Below, one piece after another: positions 42,129 to 44,628 of a stretch of 44,628 nt of DNA. The position numbers and the translations under genes were made by a program. This DNA comes from Nitrospira sp. (GTDB lineage: Bacteria; Nitrospirota; Nitrospiria; Nitrospirales; Nitrospiraceae), in the NCBI GenBank assembly GCA_030444405.1, contig JARFPM010000014.1:1-44628 (forward strand), written 5' to 3'. The notes under the pieces are model-generated. The model had not been told where the DNA came from and searched no databases. It was given only the letters and a program-made list of their open reading frames with translations. Positions within the stretch are counted from its first letter, which is position 1; each line of letters opens with the position of its first letter.

Positions 42129-42689
42129 TCATTCAGCCGGTTGATGACGCGAACGAGATACACCGGTGGCCCGCTCCTTGGCCCTATGTGTAGGGTATGA
42201 GACAGAAACGTCTTCTATCTTGGCCCTAGCCTCCGTGCCGCCCTTGGCTGTCGGCAAGACATCGACAAAGTGATCAAGACCCTGCTCATCCTTCCATCGC
42301 TGAACGGGAGCCTTGGCATTCCTCTGAGTGCTGTCGAAGACTTGCCACGAACTCGTCAGCGTGGCCTGACTCGGACTCAACCCTTCCAGGGCCCGCTGGA
42401 TAGGATCTTCCACACTTGCGGGAGAAGGAGGGGGTACTGGACGAACCTCTGCTTGGGGTTGCCCAGGCAAGATCGGCCGAACTCTGGCTTTCTTCGGCAA
42501 TGCGGATCGGGGAGCCGGCACCGCGGGCGTAGCGGACTTCTTTTGCGCTCCGGGAGGCGGTGTGTCGGTGATGTGGAAATTCCCTTGATCATCAGTCCAT
42601 TTATAGAGCTCCGCGGAGCCGATAACCGGCCAGAACAGAAGACCGCTGATAAGGCCCAGCATGAAGACTTTCATGTTGAGGGATGCCAT
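42129..42689 (-). CDS. Secreted DUF4124-domain protein with two motif copies
   Basis: 186 residues from ATG 42689 (start uncertain; 42674 possible). Signal MLGLISGLLFWPVIGSA-E. The first DUF4124 copy is LYKWTDDQGNFHITDTPPP; a second, degenerate one is VQRWKDEQGLDHFVDVLPT. Between them is a Pro-rich linker (PAVPAPRSALPKK; PVPPPSPAS). Function unknown. Translationally close to the WD40 gene, so they may act together in the envelope. Confidence 0.8.
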   Translation of the reverse strand: MASLNMKVFMLGLISGLLFWPVIGSAELYKWTDDQGNFHITDTPPPGAQKKSATPAVPAPRSALPKKARVRPILPGQPQAEVRPVPPPSPASVEDPIQRALEGLSPSQATLTSSWQVFDSTQRNAKAPVQRWKDEQGLDHFVDVLPTAKGGTEARAKIEDVSVSYPTHRAKERATGVSRSRHQPAE

Positions 42690-43139
42690 CAGTATCAAAA
42701 TGATGGCGCAATTGCCTAAAGTATAGCAGGCAGTCCTACGAACACCCGGGCACCGGAGTATGGCTGCCCTCGGTCGGAACCAGATACGAAGTCAGGGGTT
42801 GGGATCGGAGTTGGATCGGACGTTAGGGTGGGAGGAGCACGCACCTAACCGAGGACGATTAGGTACGGCGGAGATCTTGGGAGGAGTTTAGGCTTCCCAG
42901 TACAAGCTGGTCCTGCACACCGTCCTCACGCTCGACCCCCTGATGAACCATATTCCCTCGGGGCGTTAACTCCCCCCACAGGGCTACGATAGGCTTCGCG
43001 GTGACGTCAGTCAAGAGGTAGGGTGAATCTAGCTCCTTGGCCTTGATCGTATAGCGATTACTTCTGCCCGATGGTATCTTGTTGTCGAGGTTTTTATGAG
43101 GACCCACATTATCTTCATAACTGGGGAGAACCATCGCCG
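42690..43139. other. Intergenic region of 450 bases
   Basis: Lies between divergent genes. A 109-codon minus-strand frame (42859-43188) crosses it and overlaps the next gene's start; it has no ribosome site or family resemblance. A possible hairpin region lies near 42820-42870 (TTAGGTGCG-like inverted words: CGCACCTAAC and TTAGGTACGG), too weak to call. Confidence 0.4.
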
Positions 43140-43658
43140 ATGGCAACCGCGTTGACCAGTGAGAACGTTCAAGATGCGTGGTCGGCACTCGTGGAAGATG
43201 TTCGTACAGCCGTGTTGCTCACAATGCGAAATGGACGACCATTTGGATCACATGTGCCCTATGTGTTTGGTCCAGACTGGACGCGCGCGTATCTGCATCT
43301 CAGCCGGTTAGCGCTCCATACGCAGCATTTGCTGGCTGATCCTCATGTGTCGCTGTTCATCGCCGAACCGGACGGACCAGAGAAAAATCCTCTGGCGTTA
43401 AGAAGAATGAATCTTCAGGGTCAAGCGGCGCCGCTGTCATTTGATGCACCGTCGTATGGTGAGATCAAGAAGCGATATCTGTCGCAGTTTCCCCAAGCCG
43501 AGATGATGTTTGGCTTTGGTGATTTTGCTCTCTGGGAATTGCGTCTCGAAGACGCGCACTTTGTGCTCGGCTTCGGTCAAGCTTTTGTCTCCTCCGCCGC
43601 CGATCCGGCCAGATGGGTGCATCAAAAGGTGGAACGACCGTCTCCCCCAAAAGCTTGA
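43140..43658 (+). CDS. Pyridoxamine-5'-phosphate-oxidase-like (HugZ-type) protein
   Basis: 172 residues from ATG 43140, preceded by GGGGAGAACC. The split-barrel FMN fold: RTAVLLTMRNGRPFGSHVPY, TRAYLHLSRLALHTQHLLAD, HVSLFIAEPDGPEKNPLALR and MNLQGQAAPL, then YLSQFPQAEMMFGFGDFALW as in heme-utilisation HugZ-type members. It may bind FMN or heme; no partner genes. Single-gene unit. Confidence 0.85.
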   Translation: MATALTSENVQDAWSALVEDVRTAVLLTMRNGRPFGSHVPYVFGPDWTRAYLHLSRLALHTQHLLADPHVSLFIAEPDGPEKNPLALRRMNLQGQAAPLSFDAPSYGEIKKRYLSQFPQAEMMFGFGDFALWELRLEDAHFVLGFGQAFVSSAADPARWVHQKVERPSPPKA

Positions 43659-43719
43659 TGCCACTCTAGCGAGCGTGGCAACAGCTCAGAATCGCCGTCT
43701 CATGCTGACAAGAGAAGGC

Positions 43720-44628
43720 TCAATTGGTGTTGGGGCTGGCTCCTGACAGTGGCGTAAAGACTTCGTTGAGATCGCTGAAGGAGCCTCCGGGAGTCGGCCC
43801 GCCGCTCATCACATAGATACGCCCTTGGACCACCGCTGATCCCAAGCCGTGACGAGCTGTCGGCATCGGTGCCATCGCCTGCCACTTGCCCAGCGCCGGA
43901 TCGTAGGCCTCATTCTGATTGAATGTACCGGCGGCCCCTTCGCCACCCATGACGTAAATCTTGCCCTCGAGAACGGCAGCGGTCATGCCGCTACGCGCAG
44001 TTGGTAGATCCGAGACGTGCGACCAACGATCAATAGCTGGATCGTACATTTCTGTTATGGCAAGGTTCCGAGAATAGTCGCCGTTCACACGTCCACCGAT
44101 CGCATAAATCTTTCCGCCCACAGTCTCGGTAGCGAGGTGATCACGAGGAGTCGGGAGAACTGCCGCCGCTGTCCAGACATTTCGAATGGGATCGTATACT
44201 TCGACCGCCGAGCTGTTGGCCTTCCCATCGTAGCCGCCGATGGCGTAGAGCCTTCCCTCATGTTCGGTCACAGATAAGGCACCGCGCGCGGTCGGCATCG
44301 GGGCGCGCTCGGTCCAGCTATCCATAGTTGGATCGTAGGCGTAAACCGTCGCCACCGGACTCCAGACGGTGAAGCCGGATTTGGTGTATCCGCCGATGAT
44401 ATACAATCGCCCGCCTACGACACCGATCCCGACATGGTGCAGACCGACGGGTAACGGAGCTTTATGAACCCATCGGTCTGTTGTTGAGTCATAGACTTCA
44501 ACGGACGGCGTGATGGCGAAATTCATGACATTGCCGAGGCTCGGCTTTTCGAACCCGCCAACGACGTAGATTTTCCCATCCAACGCCGCAGCCGCCACCT
44601 CCGTCCGCTTCGTCGGCATCGGTGCAGC
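43720..44628 (-). CDS. Kelch-repeat beta-propeller protein, N-terminus outside the window
   Basis: The frame is open to the window edge, so the start is missing; 302 residues are visible. Six Kelch motifs can be counted, each with a KIYVVGG-like core: GKIYVVGG, GRLYIIGG, GRLYAIGG, GKIYAIGG, GKIYVMGG and GRIYVMSGG, each followed by a YDPxxDxW-type strand. The repeats have APMPT-AR spacers. A six- or seven-bladed propeller, probably exported. Ligand unknown. Confidence 0.88.
   Translation of the reverse strand, partial: AAPMPTKRTEVAAAALDGKIYVVGGFEKPSLGNVMNFAITPSVEVYDSTTDRWVHKAPLPVGLHHVGIGVVGGRLYIIGGYTKSGFTVWSPVATVYAYDPTMDSWTERAPMPTARGALSVTEHEGRLYAIGGYDGKANSSAVEVYDPIRNVWTAAAVLPTPRDHLATETVGGKIYAIGGRVNGDYSRNLAITEMYDPAIDRWSHVSDLPTARSGMTAAVLEGKIYVMGGEGAAGTFNQNEAYDPALGKWQAMAPMPTARHGLGSAVVQGRIYVMSGGPTPGGSFSDLNEVFTPLSGASPNTN

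Noticed and set aside
42859-43188. 109-codon minus-strand frame in the gap before the oxidase gene
   Set aside because: Overlaps the convincing start of the plus-strand gene; no Shine-Dalgarno and no recognisable domain. Not fully excluded.
1-44628. CRISPR array
   Set aside because: The only regular short repeats are the 7- and 8-nt arrays, which have no spacers.
1-44628. Diversity-generating retroelement, suggested by Avd-like four-helix proteins
   Set aside because: No reverse transcriptase frame or template/variable repeat pair is present.

Overview
The window reads as a piece of a GC-rich, Gram-negative bacterial chromosome. Gene content is most like the genus Nitrospira (phylum Nitrospirota): a full topoisomerase VI pair, a tiny DsrE/TusA sulfur-relay set, four-helix-bundle cassettes, many small secreted DUF4124-type and Tll0287-type proteins, and dispersed repeats that begin TAGCAGG. 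No 16S rRNA or other decisive marker is present, so the genus is an inference. There is no prophage, CRISPR array or complete insertion sequence.

Layout. 1-6320: end of an alcohol dehydrogenase, hemD, two four-helix-bundle genes each framed by inverted arrays of 7- or 8-nt tandem repeats (one gene broken by an amber codon), a glyoxalase-fold gene, a metallo-beta-lactamase-fold protein and a UDP-glucuronate 4-epimerase type enzyme. 6321-14000: a KefB-type antiporter, a secreted Lon-type protease domain, a frameshifted Rieske oxygenase, DsrE2 and TusA, a fused formiminotransferase-cyclodeaminase, ribosomal protein S21 and endonuclease III. 14000-20000: a DsrE gene preceded by two tiny genes, a PGPGW membrane protein, DNA polymerase I, small envelope proteins and tRNA-Leu(UAA). 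20200-24660: a beta-barrel-like protein, a solute-binding lipoprotein followed by a c-type heme sensor-like protein, YtxH, Lgt and a zincin. 24677-31762: one minus-strand block of thioredoxin-like protein, zinc ribbon, AddB and AddA. 31926-34909: an endo/exonuclease/phosphatase protein and a decayed copy of its end, then small proteins. 34930-39757: topoisomerase VI B and A with an SF2 helicase. 39875-44628: a WD40 protein, a DUF4124 protein, a flavin-type oxidase and a partial Kelch protein.

The parts that work together are DNA maintenance (AddAB, topoisomerase VI with its helicase neighbour, Pol I, Nth), sulfur carriage (DsrE2, TusA, DsrE) and envelope functions. The strongest candidates for something undescribed are: (i) the four-helix-bundle genes bracketed by inverted short tandem arrays that also make up gene ends; (ii) a miniature inverted-repeat element found twice, each time supplying the TAG stop of the abutting gene; (iii) the topoisomerase VI-helicase block, in which two proteins carry QxxLF peptides resembling sliding-clamp binding motifs.

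Caution: two apparent pseudogenes (Rieske and DUF2007-like) need three one-base frame corrections in all, each fixed by one extra base in a short homopolymer, so consensus errors are a real alternative to decay.
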